From Melanocharis versteri (lineage: Eukaryota > Chordata > Aves > Passeriformes > Melanocharitidae), in the NCBI GenBank assembly GCA_013397845.1, contig VZTG01006778.1:124001-188000 (forward strand): a stretch of 64,000 bases of DNA. The letters are read 5' to 3'. The notes under the pieces are model-generated. The model worked only from the letters and a program-made list of their open reading frames with translations. It searched no databases and was not told the origin of the DNA. A program made the translations under genes and the position numbers. Of the stretch, positions 27,401 to 41,500 are shown piece after piece (positions within the stretch are counted from its first letter, which is position 1; every line of letters begins with the position of its first letter).

Positions 27401-29476
27401 AACTTTAGACAAAGTGACATTAATATCCAATATCTTAATAAAATGTAATTTGCATTGCTCATAGTAATCATCTCATCTTCACTGTACAAACCGGATTTCA
27501 ATGTATCAGCACAGCCTTAGTGTGGGTTTTCTAAGACTTCCTTCATTCCTGAACGCTGACAGGAGCAATCAATAATTTTAGTAGTTTGCATGCTGCCTTC
27601 TCTATGATTGAAATAAAATAACATGTGAGAAATGAGTAAAGAAATCCTGGCAGTTTTCTTACACATTATACACACATACATTGATAGATACGTATTTATC
27701 AATCATAACTTCATAACTTACCAGGCATAAAGACTCTCTTCTTTACTTGACCTCTCAGTGTTTTCATTGCCTACTGATAAGCTTTGTCGTGGAGTCAGAA
27801 ATATGCAATATGTACCACTCTAGGAAACTGTCTGCAGAGATCTGTCATGGTTAATGTGAAGAGACATTAGCAGGAGAAAGCAGTTTTCATTCTCAGTAGA
27901 GTCACAGCATTAATAAATAAAATATTCCTGGAATGCAAGAGTTCCTCAGTAGAAACTGGTCTGTGGTCCAGCCAGAGGTGTATTGCTGTGTCAGATACTT
28001 TTTTGCTCTCTTCTTAAAATCGAGCTGAAAATGAAGCGTTGGATGAAGCTGCCGCATCAGTGATGTATCAGGGCAAATCAGGGTGCCAGTGTTTTCAGCC
28101 AATGTTCCATGTGAATTTGCTCTTCCTCTCCTCCTGCTGCCTATTTTCTGAGTCTACCTGCCCATTTGCAATTAGATAGTGAAATCAGATGGAAAGAAGC
28201 TGTTTTGTAAAGTGTAATCATCTGTGTTCAGTAAACTCCATCTGGCGTTTATGGTGTGTCTGCAAACTGCTGCAGGAAGATGCTCAGATAATTAAAACCT
28301 TCAAATACAACCTAGGACAAATCTAATTTTTTTTCCAGAGTTGTTGCTGTGAGTGTATCTCTGCCACGTGTTGACTCTGAGAGAAGAACAAGGATATTTG
28401 ATATTCATCTTTTTTGCTCACGTTTCCTTTGAAGTGAGTCTAATGTAGATGTCAAGGGAGTGTTTCCAGGTGGGATATTTGATCCCCAGCTGAAAAAAAT
28501 GGGGACCAGAGATGTGAAACAGAGCTTCACTCCACTGGCAGAGAGATGAACAGTTCATGTTCCTGCTGCTTAGTCATACCCCAAAATCCAGGCCCGTTTC
28601 CTTGGCTTAGCACATTTTGCAACCACTAGTTATAGGACAAAGCCAAGACAAAAATAGTGCCACTTTTAAAAATAATGACATCATCTCAAACTATTTCATG
28701 CCTAATAATGACATTGTCCCAAACTACTTCATGTCTTTAAAACTAAAGGATGATAACTACTTTATAAGATATTTAAAAAGACAAAAAAAAAATCTGAATT
28801 ATAACTCCAATTTCAAACATTACAGAGTGTGTATTATATTGACGTCCTCCTGTCCTCCTTCTCTTCCTACTCCCAGTTGTCCATTTAATATCCATGGTAC
28901 TAGGGAAATTTATAGAGTCAGCTGCAAAGATGGATGCTTTATCTATTTAGGCTCCTTTTCAACCCCTATTTTCCACCTGTAAATGTCAAAGCCTGAGAAT
29001 GATTCCACTGCTTTAATTCATAATGGCAAGCCAGGATTGATCTACCCCCGAGAAGCCCAGCCAGGCTTTCAATACTCACCACTGCCTGGGTGAAATTTTA
29101 TGTTGTGCTGTTCTCAGAAGCCGCGTCTGAAGCTTTGCATAAAGGCTATGAACGTGTATCCTTTTATACATCAATAATTTATGTATTCCTTTATATATCA
29201 GTGCATAATCTGTGATATTCGTGCCATTGTACCAGAAGCCTGAAGGACAATGCGAAGATCACAAGTGCAGGTGTGAAATACAGGGAATCAGGAGTTGTAA
29301 GGAGCTTTCCTACCTGACAGGGTCATTTTTTTACCTCCTGAATTATTGTCCCTGCCTTGATACCACAAAAGGCCTTTGGCAGCCTGGGGTCTGCCTGCTT
29401 ACAGAAGCAGAAGCCAGCATGTGAGTCAGGCTGACTGGCTGTTTGGATTCTTTTTTTTTTTTTNGGGGGAGTGGTT

Positions 29477-29515
<39 letters not shown>

Positions 29516-32500
29516 GAGTCTTTGTGCCTAAGGGGATGTGCTGTAATTATCTACATTCTCCATATCTATTCCCTTTTAATTGGAACACCGAGATTGTATT
29601 AAAATTGTCATTGTCAAATGGATCTGGTTTATCCTTATTATTTTTTAGATGTCTGTGTGACAGGTGGGTGGACTAATGACACGGGACGAGGTGGAAGTGA
29701 ATTTAAGCCATTGCAGTTGTAGAGAGACTGTAATTGTGTCTCTCAAAGACAATATTTGGGTAATCAGTAGATGAGCTTTGACTGTTTAAGCACATAGATA
29801 GATCACCAGTGTTCATGGCATTTTAATGTAGATTTAATGTTGTATTTTCCCTATATATGCAAAATCACAGTGATACGGTCTGAGTGTATTGAAGGGTGTG
29901 GTAAAAAAGGAAACAAAACCCCACAAATTCTCTTGCCCCAAAGCACAGAGGAGAGGAACAGTGTTCTGCCATCACTGACTATACATGGAGGAGATAATTT
30001 TAATATAAAACATTCATTAGTGAGGGACTGGCAAGCAGCATCAGATCATTTTCAGGTGTGTGAGAAGGTAAAACAGGCTCATCTCACTCGCGTGAAACTG
30101 CCTTGCTCTGTAGCAGTAAGATATCTCCTGGACTCTCCTCAGTCCTGGAATAATGAATGAATGCCAGGCTTTTATCTTCAGCTTTTTCTGCAAAGCCCTT
30201 CTAGTAATTCAGTTAGAATCCATTTTTCTTGATTCTCTCCTCCCCAGGCCTGTGGCTTAGGTGCCTGTGGCTGTCACCCTGTAGCAGATTATAAATCAGA
30301 ATATTGGAATGGGTTCTGAAGTCCTGGAAACAGCTGCCTTGTGCTGGAGTGCCAGACGTGCTAGAAATAAATTGAGGACTTCATTGACTTTAGATGAATT
30401 ATGTTGAAGAGCCAGATACTGCAGGAATAGCAGCTCCTTCTACAGAAGATAAAACTTCTGGTTACTGCTGGCTCACTGATTTCTAACCCTGAGAGAGGCT
30501 CTCTGACCTAGACTGCCTGGGATTTTGACCTGCAATAACAAACTCCTACAATTTCCAGCACCAAAGCTGTCTTCCTACTCAAATTCAGGGAGCTTGGCTT
30601 CCTGATGAGCATGCCCTTAGAGGGAGACCATGACAAAAATATATAAAAACTGTATTTATCTTCAGAAAACAATCAGTAAATGTATTGCTGTTCTTGTTCT
30701 CAAACTATTCCAAAAAAAGGGGTCAGCAAAATCCCTTTTTAAAAATAATTATAAGACATTTTTAGGACAAATTGAGGACCATAAGACCAAAATTACACTT
30801 TTAGACTCTATTCAGTGGCAGTTAATTTTTTTTTAATAACTACATTTTAATTAATATTTTTGTCTGGTGTATGGTAATGCCACATGTATCTGCAGGTTTG
30901 TATAGGATTACAGCTGAGACTTAGCAAAGAAAATTTGAAAGCCACTGACTCACACTCATTGTAATGTGAATCTGGGGTTGATGCACCTTCCTTTTTCAGT
31001 AAAGCAAAGCCAGAAATTGTTTCATTGAGTTTCTAATCTTTCTGCAATAAAGCAGCCTCAAAATGTTAGGAGAGTAATTAATTTTTTTTTTGGTTTTGTT
31101 TCTTTTTCACCCCTTTGGTAGATGTGTTTCTCCAATTGCATAAATGACTTTTTACATAAGATTATAAAGACTTTCTATCCAATATGAAATTACTGCCCTT
31201 GTCTAGTGGGAGATGCCTGATTAGGAAGTTCTTTCTCTTCGTGGTGGCGGCGTTTTTGTCGGTGTAAATTTAGGACACAGCTTTCCCCCAGGATTGACGT
31301 TCTTTATTGAAAACCAGAGTTCCCTTCTAGCCCAGAAAACGGAGAGATTGATTTCTTTATCAGCCTCATGTCTAAAACTGTAAGTGGGTTTGTTGTGAAA
31401 ACACGAGGCTACGGGAGAGCTTTCCTTGGGTCTTGGCTGGGCCTTGGACACTTGTAAAGGGAGTAGAGAATTGCTTATTAATCGAGTATAAGAAAAACAA
31501 AGTCATTTTTATGTTCTCGGTGCTGTTCTGGAGCAGCACTGGGAATTGTGAATAAAGTTATAATGCATGGAAAATACAATGTAGTTTTTGTGACTGAAGG
31601 ACATCATCTAATGGATTATATTTCCGAGAGAGACAGAGGGACTCTTCATCTGGCTTCAGTGATAAAACAGTGGTTTCAAACACTCCAGTTTGTTTTCTGT
31701 GTCCCATTTGCCAGTCCACAAGTGATGTGGAAATTTGGTGTGTACCTGATTTTAAGGATTGTGTGGAAAATGAAGGTTTGTCTTTTGGTAGGGAGCTCTG
31801 CTGAATGGAATGGGATCCAGGAAAACCACATGCCAAGATAATCCCCTCCCTGACCTTTGCCAAGCCTCTAAGACATATCTGCTGACATTTTGGAGGCCTA
31901 AATTGTAGCCTGATTCAGGACTGCCTGTGTTGTTTATACTTAATTAAATTTGTGCAATATTAGCCATGAAAATGAAGATGCTTCAGTGTATTTAGACTGT
32001 ATTTAGGTTTCCAATTAACACTAATGTCTGCATTTCTATTGTTAACAAAGCTAGCGAGTCTAAAGCTGGCGATTGTATAGCTACTCTCAGTGCAGGTACA
32101 TTTTATGGGAGTGTAGGCAAAGCTATAATCTATTTAAATCTTTTTTTTCTTGCTGGTTACTCAGTGCAAGTGACAGCACTCTCTCCCCACACAGGTGGTT
32201 GTGAGGAGAGGTGTGTGACTGGAGTATAATGGGGGTGTCAGAAGCACTGCAAAGAGCTGGTCTGGTGTGAAGTCTTCAAAATATATTCTGTACATGTTCT
32301 GCATAACTGGAAATAACTTTAAACTCTCACAGTTTTCTGTACTGAAACACGTTCACTCCAGAATTGCCTTCAGGAACAAGTTTTGCACCGCTATCTTTTA
32401 GAACTTTATTTTCTCGTGTGTGACTCTCAAAAAACTCTGTTGAAGCTGGCATAACCAGGAATTGTCTCTTTCCTCTTATTCTCTCATTGTAGAAACTCAG

Positions 32501-35500
32501 CCTGAGGTTCCTTGTGTGCATTTTACAGATTTGACCTACAGCACCAAGCGGTGGCCGTGACCAGAGAGAGAGATGTTCCCCTAAATTACCGTGTTACTTG
32601 TACTGGTAGCTTCAATTCTCTTCAAGTTTGGCATCTAATGATGCTTGCTTCTCTTATGACTGTAGAAAATGTCCAAGGCCACTCTCCCAGCTGACATTTC
32701 TGCACTCTTCCCTCTGCACAGATGACCCCAAGCCTGACTTTCTGTGTCAGCTGGAGGCTTGGCTTCAGTGAAATGAAGCAACATCATGGCCCCTCATTTT
32801 CCTTGAATGTCCTAGAAAACCTGGTGAAGCCATGCAGGTTCCACACCAACAGGGAATTCACTTCAACGCGTTAAAATCAGCTAAATCCAGCCCTCCTGTG
32901 CTGTGCTAAAGGACCTGGGTTATAAACAAGGACCTTGGGCTGGGTTTTTCATCTGTAATGCTGTGTGACTGTCGTGGCAGTTTCCAAACATTTTGTAACT
33001 GAAAATCAACCAGACTTGATTTACTATTTACTCCTACCTGTGGAAATTGTGCTACACACACAGAGATGCATATAAATATATATATATACACGTGTGTGTA
33101 TAAAGTATGCATGCTGTACTGTACTATACATCCATATTGTATATAGATAAATCTGTGGTAAATCTACTAGATATCAGTAGATTTTGCACTGAAATATATT
33201 TTACTCTCTCTTTTGCTCTTATGATAAATGGCAGCAGCATTTTCCAGCTTACACTGGGATTTTTTTTCACCAATATCATGATAAGTGACGATCTCAGAGG
33301 TAAAATAATCAATCACACGAAATCATATTTGTGGCAGGACAGTCAAATGGGCTCTTTGGTGTTGTTTTGCTCCCAGGGGGGCAAGATTCCCATCCGATGG
33401 ACGTCTCCAGAAGCCATTGCCTATCGGAAGTTCACGTCGGCCAGCGACGCCTGGAGCTATGGCATTGTCCTCTGGGAGGTGATGTCTTATGGGGAGAGAC
33501 CCTACTGGGAGATGTCCAACCAGGATGTGAGTAGACTGTTAGCTGGGTTATGTTCTCAAGTAAGGAACCAAGCTGGGGAAGGAGGCCAGGGCCAGGTGGC
33601 TCTGAGTTTTTGATGGTGACATTGAATAAGGCGTAGAGATGAAAATCTGGATCTCCCAGATGGAGTAAAAGTTCATTAGAGCTTAACAAACCCCCCATCT
33701 TTATAGCAGGGTGTTTTGGACCTCCAAAGGAGCAGGGTGGAGAATTTTATCCCATTGGTGGTTTTCTGTAGGATGATGCAAACAATTCCACTGCAGTGAG
33801 GTCATTGCCTTTTACATTCCTTAGCTCGTTGTTGGAAAACCCTCCTAAAATTCTGTTGATCCCCATTGGTTCCACTTGTATAATATTCTATAGAAGTTTT
33901 CTGTAAATGTCAAATGCACAGAATAAATTGCTCTTGGCGCTTGTGAAAAAGAGAAGCAAAGCATTTCTGCTAAGAGTTTAATGAAACCAAAATGCTTCTG
34001 GAAGTAATCAATGGATAAAATGGAGAAAGAGGGTGATCTGATTAGACTTCCAATACAGGTTTCTTTGTAACACTAGTAAACTGTCCAAGCTTGCAATCCA
34101 AATGATTAATGGAGCTCTCCCTGTATTTTTTAAAGAAGCATAACATTTCCCCAGCAAAGACTTTTATTATATCTATTTTGGGTTCTTTTGCTGTTGTTTT
34201 ATTAATTTTAGATTTATTCCACAGGAGTTTCTTATGAACCAAATTTTATGGAGTGCAGTCACTCACACAAATAGATTTTCCAAGGAGCTGATATATATTG
34301 TTACAAGTACTAAATTAAAATAAATAAGTCAGTAGCATAGTTGTAGTCAAACATTCTCTGTACTACTTTATGTTAAACAAGGAAAAAGAGAAGAAAACTT
34401 CATTTTAAATGGGTACCTCTGCAACCCAAGTCTCTGCAGAAAACTATGCATTTCTTTTAATTGGTAATGAATGGTTTTTCAGTTGTTTGTGGAGATTAAT
34501 GTATCCTGTTGTGCAGACTGATATATTGGTGGAATGCCTTTAATAATAGCACATTAAAATCAGAAACAGAAGGATTAACCTATTTTTGTGCCTCTCCTTC
34601 GTGGCTGCTTAAACCATTAACTGTTCTCTTGTCCTTGTTCTGATTCAGAATAGTTTGTTCTGCTTTTCAATTAATTGATCCAGATAAAAAGGAAAGATTA
34701 CCAGAATATGGCTTTATCATTTTCTACTTTGAATGCATTATTTTTTTTTATCCAAGGGGCAAAAGATACTGTAGGCCTGATCAAGAGGTGTTAGACTTAG
34801 TGAAAAGGCTGTATTAAAAAGCCCTGAACAGTGTAAATTCTAAACTAATCTTGGTTTTGTGTGTGTCAATCTGGAAAAATTATAGACAATCTAGACAAAT
34901 TTTATCAGTCTAGGCAAATTATTCAAGAATTGGGCTTGCACTGCCTAGTAGGAAGTGTATAGTTATCCATGAGGTAAGTTTTAAAAACATTTTGTGGCCC
35001 TGTGACATCATCCACAAGGCCTTTTGTCGCAGGATGTCCTGTGAGGGGGCAGGTTGACTTTCAGCAGGGTACGTTGGTTTTTTCTGTTGTTCTTTTGAGT
35101 TGTGTCCACTGGAGGATGTGGAAAGGTTGTTTTTTTCTGTTGTTTTATGAGTTCAGTGTCCACTGGAGGTCGTGGAAAGGTTTTTTTTTTCTGTTGTTTC
35201 ACCACTGGAGGATGTGGAAAGGTTGTTTTTCTGTTGTTTTATGAGTTCAGTGTCCACTGGAGGATGTGGAAAGGTTTTTTTTCCGCTGTTTTATGAGTTC
35301 AGTGTCCACTGGAGGATGTGGAAAGCGTGTGTTGCTGAGGGTGATCAGAGGAGAGATACTCAAGACCTTTTGAAGTTTGACATACTTAAGCAAGCACTTG
35401 CTAACCGTGGCTTTTGTTTATGGATTTAGTTCGACTGCGTGTGAGTTTTTGAGATCCTTTCCACACACTCACCTTCTTCAAAGTCACACACTGTATCTTA

Positions 35501-38500
35501 ACTCCCCTTTCTGCATGCCTAATCTACTGCCTGGTTTACTTTGCAGATAAACGGGAGGCATTGCACAGCAAGACAATTAGTGAATAAACACGTTTGTTTA
35601 AACACAGAATGTCCACGTTAGTGTTCGCCGAGCTGATAAAAAGTGAGCTGGTGTAAAGTGCCTTTAATTCCCCGCAAACTTTTCTCCTTGTGCAGGTGAT
35701 TAAGGCTGTGGATGAAGGGTACCGCCTGCCACCTCCCATGGACTGCCCAGCTGCCTTGTATCAGCTGATGCTGGACTGCTGGCAGAAAGACAGGAACAAC
35801 AGACCCAAGTTTGAGCAGATTGTCAGCATCCTGGATAAGCTGATCCGTAATCCCAGCAGCCTGAAAATAATCACCAACGCGGCGGCAAGGTGACATAGTA
35901 GATCTTACATTGCTCGTGAACCCCTTTGATTCCTTCATCTCCTGTAATTGGAATTTGTTGGCTCTCTTTACTGCCTCTTCGCCTTTAACCAGAGAGAAGG
36001 ATTTCATATCACTGTTTTTATTATTGCTGTTGTTTTGTTAATTATTTGCTGTTATTTATCCAATTTGTGAAAGATTTTTATGCTAAGGTTATGAAACCCA
36101 CTGTAAGACTGAGCAGAATTTTGTGAGAAAAACACAGCTCTGGCAGATTTGGCCGTCAAGTGATCTTCCAATTTCTTCTGCCCTTTGGTGGTGTTTTAAA
36201 TGTTTAGTGTTTCGTAGGTTACAGCCAGCCATGTTCCTAAGTATCTTTCTGAATTGGGTCCAAATACACTTATGCTCTTCTCTGACAAGTCATGTTAACT
36301 TTAATCATATGAATAATCTTTTTTTTTTTCTTTCAGTAGTGCTCACAGACTTAAAAATGCACTTACACTCCCTCTTAGATCAATGTGTTAAGTAGGAATT
36401 AACTTTCAACCTGTGCAATGTTCCTAATTGCATTAAAAACATTCATTTTTAATCCTGGGCTTTCAACACACTCTGGAACATCATCGTGGTGACGAGATAA
36501 GAATTATCTCATTGAGAGAGAGCAGCTGAAGAGTGTGTTGACACCTAAGGGCATAATGAGGATGTGGTGAAAGAAGAGCTTTAGTTAAGTAGGGTTAAAG
36601 AGAATCGGTTTGTACAGCGCACAAAATATCATACTCTTACTGAAGGGATGTAAAAGATGTAAAATTATTTTTAGCATGAACGCTGGTGCCAAATCCTCTG
36701 TCAGCAAAGCAGGGAGAAAAGCACTCTGCTCCTCTGCTGCTTCAGACCCAGGCCCTGGAGGGTGTTCTGTGTTTCCCTGGGCGAGAGACCAGAGCCTGAC
36801 ACGAGGCCAGTTTCAAAAGGGAACACTGAAAACCTTCCTGCCAGACCTTTCCTTGTGATGCATCCCCTTCCCACCGCGGCAATGGAATGGGAAGGCACAG
36901 AGGGAAATGGAGCAGCAGCAGTGCAAAGAACTGCATTGATCCTGCAGCCTTCTCTCCCTGGCCCCAGCTTTGTGCTGCATCCTCAGCTAGGGGCTGACCA
37001 CTCCAATTACCTCCTGCTGCCACGCCAGAGAGGAGAAAAAGAGAGAAGAGATGGGAGGGGAAAAGCAGTCGTACTAATGGGCTTTGCTTTTAGATTTATA
37101 TATTGAGAGAAGATGGCTCGCACACTAATTATGTTTCAGTAATTTGCTTGGTGAGACTTTAACACATAGGAGACCAACATGCTTACAGAAGCAACTGTTT
37201 CGAGGAGGTGAGAGAAAAAAACAACCAAACAAAGAAAAAACACAACACATTTTTGGGAAAAGCCCCAAACTGTTTAAATGCCATTTTCTCAGTCAAGTAC
37301 ATTTCCTCCAAACACGTTGCTCCCCGATTTGGCAGACATTTGGTGCAAATAATTATTTTCTCAGGATATGCTGCAGCAATCTGATGACTAGGGGAGTTGG
37401 GAATCATAACTATCTTGTTTGGGTTTGGAGACTTGATTGCAGAAACCAGTGCTGCATATTTTGCATTCCCAACAGAAGCAAAATACTCCCGGTTTGCTGT
37501 CCTTCCAGCTGCAGATTTGAACCGCAGCAGAGCTGAAAACAACGTGGAACCATCATTTCCAGTTACCTGTTCACAGCCAGTAGAAGCTGATATCCTCTAA
37601 AGGAGACCAAATCGAGTCTGAGCACCGTTTCCACCTGCTGGGTTCTGTGCAGGAGCTCCACAGTGGGATATTGTTCCCTTCTGTCTCTCTCGTGCTCCCT
37701 TTGCTCCTGTTCCGTTCTGTGCTTTAGTGGCGCAGGGGATGGCAGAGGCTGCACATCCCTAACACAGTGCCATGCTCTCGGCTCGTGGGGAGGGCAGGAG
37801 GGAAGGAATTAGGCTGCCTGCGTGGTAGGGGACTTCTCACAGCTGCTTTAGGTGAGCTCCCAGTGAAATGCTCCTCCTGCTGCTGCTTTCGCTTTGATAC
37901 GGAGCGCGTTTCTGAGGAGGGCAGCATCGAAGGTGATTTTATTCCTTCCTTCCCAATTCCCCATCCACTGCCACATCCCTGCACGTTCCCAAGCAGTTTC
38001 TCTCCCTTTCTGCAGCTCCTCACTCCTTGGTGACAGACAGGGCACTGTGGGTCCCAGCATGGGCAAGCCCAAGCCCTTCCCTTCTAGGAAGGAACTCGTT
38101 GCAGTTCATGGAGTGTGCAATCTGTGATCTCTCCATCTCACACTCTCTCAGTGTCTGCAGGCCAACCCAGGCTATCCTCAAACACAACCACGGATAAACA
38201 CGAGTGAGGGGTGCTGGGCAGTCCTGTGCCATGTAACCACTGTCAAAGCAGACTAATCTCAAACCCTAGGCTAATCTCAAACCTTAGACACGGCTGAAAA
38301 TCTGCAGCCAGCCCCACACCCCCTTGGTGTCCTGCAGAGAGCCACTGGTGGCAGCTAACAGCCACTGGTGCTGCTGGCCTGGAGGCTCAGCACCGCTTTT
38401 TTGGCAGCCTGACAGAGAAAAATGAGGCAGGAAAATGAGAAGTGAGCCTTGAAATGGGCTCGGGCCTTGCTGTAGCCGTGCGTGCAGGAATATGTGACTG

Positions 38501-41500
38501 ATACTGGAGGGCTGTGAGTCAGGGCAGCTCCTGGAGAAGGGGACACTGTGGGGTCCCTGCCAGTGCTCCTCTGCTGCCAGCAGCCAGAGAGGGACAGGTG
38601 TCACTGAAGGGGGAAAGCACTCAGGGACTCAGCCCCGAGGGCTCCGGGGATTCCATCGGCTCATGGAGCCGCTCTCAGTTGTTATTTGAGGCTGCAGCAC
38701 TCCCACACCACCTCTCCTCCTGCCTGTAATAAGCAATTAATCTAAATTATAGAGGTCCCAGCTCTCTTTTGGCCGTGTCTGTGGTGCTACTGGAGGAATG
38801 CTGAAGCTTGATGCCCACCACATGCTTGTAGGTGTTCAGAATATACTCGGTCAGGGAAAAATGTTTAACCTGATGCCGTCTGCTGCAGATGCAAAACCTG
38901 TCTCTTCTTACAGATTTTAGGGCTGGTGTTTGTTTAAAATAGTCACAGCGCTGTTGTATCCTATTTAAAGAACATGTTTTTGGAGGTGCAGAGGATATCC
39001 CTGTCCTCTGGGTGCTGGTTGCTGTTGACTGACCTCCACTGGAGGATGTGTTTGGCTGTACATCTGATTCCAGGCCACAGCCCAGGCACGTTTCACACTA
39101 ATACCTCACAGAAGAGGAGTCAAAGCCTTCAATTCTCTCATTCCTTTAAAGTTTTCTATCCCATCAGGCCACTCCATGGTATCTAATAATTCCTTGATAC
39201 CCGAGGGGATGTTTTTATCCTTATTGATCATCGCTTTGCAGACCATTCTACGTGCCTTTGAACCTTACTCTGACAAAAGGTTTTTGTAGCCTCAGCACAG
39301 CAAACGTTTCATAATACCTTTCCTGGTGTTGTGTTTCATCTCAGATTCACGTGGAAATTCCATTTCTATTCCTTGTAAAGTACAGAGTATGGCTGATTTC
39401 TTTCTTACCTGTCAAAATTCACTTTTTAATCAGGTGGCCACATCGAGCTCTTGCTAACAAGACCTGCACTGGTTCTGGACACATGGGTTTTTTGTGTCCC
39501 TTAGGCTGCCTGGAGTTAACCAGCTCTGTGAGGGGCTGTAGGAACAGAACTCAGTACAAGCCATGTGGTTTTCTAAAGCACAGTCTCATGATATTTTTAT
39601 TTGATTTATGTCTTGCTGTTCTTTCCTGTTTTCTGAACACGATGTTCATTTTTCTAACAGAGTCCTTAGGTTGTTTGGATATCTTTAGGGTGGAAGTGAG
39701 TTCATCGTTCTTCCAGTTTTGATCAAGTTCATTATTTTTCCTCTTGAGCTTATTTGCTTTTTTCAGTCCACTGTGTATTACTTCACATTTGTGAACATTT
39801 CATACAGATACAAAGCAGATGGAAACTTTTCTCAGCTTGGGTTGGGGAGTCAGAATCACTTCACCCACCTGCGAGCAAGTTGGTGAGGCTAAAATGGCTC
39901 TTTAGCTGTTGTTTCATTTGTGTGGGGAAAAAAGCGTAACCCGAGTCATGCAACTGGAAATACTTTGTGTACACTACAAATCTGAAATGGACTCATGATT
40001 TTTTTTTTATCCGTTTCACTTTTTTCACTGACTTATATTTATGATTTTTTAATTTTTACTTACAGTTTTGATTCTGAATTTATATATAAATATGTGTATA
40101 TATATATTTACAATGTACATTACAATTTTCTGTATATGAATCTTACTTTTACATGGCCATTTCAAAAAATATATTTAAAACATAGCGTGTAATTTAATAT
40201 ATTTAAAGCATTTCTGTGTCCTGAGGCTGTCATAGGATAGTGTGATCTTGAGGTACAAGGGCTGTGACACAGGATCCAGGCAGCTCAAACGTTGTGGCAG
40301 CTTTCCCATTGTTGCTCTGTGTGTTCACATCTGTGATACAGGGGGCACTGAAGTCCTTTATTCTTCATGAACCTAGGAAACGGGAATAGCTGAGTTAATG
40401 CACAGCCCTCATTTGAAAGAAAATTGAAATTTGGTTCTAATTCCAACATATGACTTTTAGAAATTCTGGATTTCTGCCAGGCCTCTGATTGATTGCAAAA
40501 CTGGCACGGAATCTGCACGAAAAAATCCCAACCTGCTTCTGTGTTTGCTTTTGGTAGAGTGAAAGTCACTGTCAGGTATTGCTGTTGTTTCTTTACACTG
40601 CAAGCAGATATTTAGGAGAAGAGGCAATAATTGTATTGCAGGGAAGGGGAGAAGAACACCTGAGAATTCAGGATATTTCAGAAAAATCATAGCTGAAATT
40701 CTTTTCATATGGCCCAGAAAATTCAGGGGGTCAGGGTCAGTTTTTCTTCCTGATGAAAAGACGTGTATGAATAATTAATTCCTCATACATTCTTTTACGT
40801 GTTAGCGAGTTGTTTACAACCCCATCTTGATTTTCTTAAATTTGATGTGCTGTTTGAAACGCTGGCTGGGGAAATTTCCTTGAGCATTCTTTGGAAGAGC
40901 TGTTATTTGTGAGTAATTGATTGCAAGGGCTCACTGCTAACCATGGGCTTGGTTGTCTCTCATTGTGCTGCTCTCACTGCTGTCATTCTCAGACATCCAG
41001 GGGCAGTGTTTACAATCTAAAATTTGAAGTTTGCTCCTCACAAAGTTTATTTCCGCTTAAAATCTTACAATTCGGTGGAAACACTCTACGTTCTAGCTTG
41101 GTAGGATTTTTATGAAAATCAAGCTCAAAAGGAGCAGTGAACAGGGTGAATAAAAAATTTAGACTCACTCCTTTTCTCAGCACAATTCAAGCCCTGCTTT
41201 TACAAAAATATTTGCAATGAAATTACTCTTTAGATTGGCTGAACACTTTGTTGAGAAGTTCCCTTTTTTTTGCCATTCAGGTCAGAAGGCTTCAGATGCT
41301 TGACATATGTTGCTGACCTGCTGTAATATTGTTTGTTTGCTTCTCCCTGTTAGGAACTTCCAGGATGGGAGAGAGGAGGAGATTTCAGTTTTCCTTGGAT
41401 GTTGTCAGGGTCTTAACAACGAGGTTTGAGTTTGGCCAAATGCTGTGTAGAGCAAGATTCTGTGTGGATTTTAAGCTTCATTTAAAATCCAGCAACAACA

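Larger units (their letters stand above)
26735..33376 (+). other. EPHA3: EPHA3 intron 13 (6642 bp)
   Basis: Mostly AT-rich. It contains a 33-bp tandem duplication (28671-28736), long T runs with a single N (29451-29512), and a TA/TG alternating stretch (33070-33102). Translation is open in frame for about 270 bp upstream of exon 14, but a normal acceptor (TGCTCCCAG) marks the true exon start. Confidence 0.88.

Noticed and set aside
33107..33376. Open frame continuous with exon 14 on its 5' side
   Set aside because: A good acceptor (TGCTCCCAG) precedes GGKIP exactly where the Eph exon starts, and the upstream peptide has no kinase similarity.
39755..39890. Possible old CR1/L3 3' region (GTGTATTACTTCACATTTGT block)
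   Set aside because: Only one short stretch looks familiar; without a library search the match is too weak to annotate.
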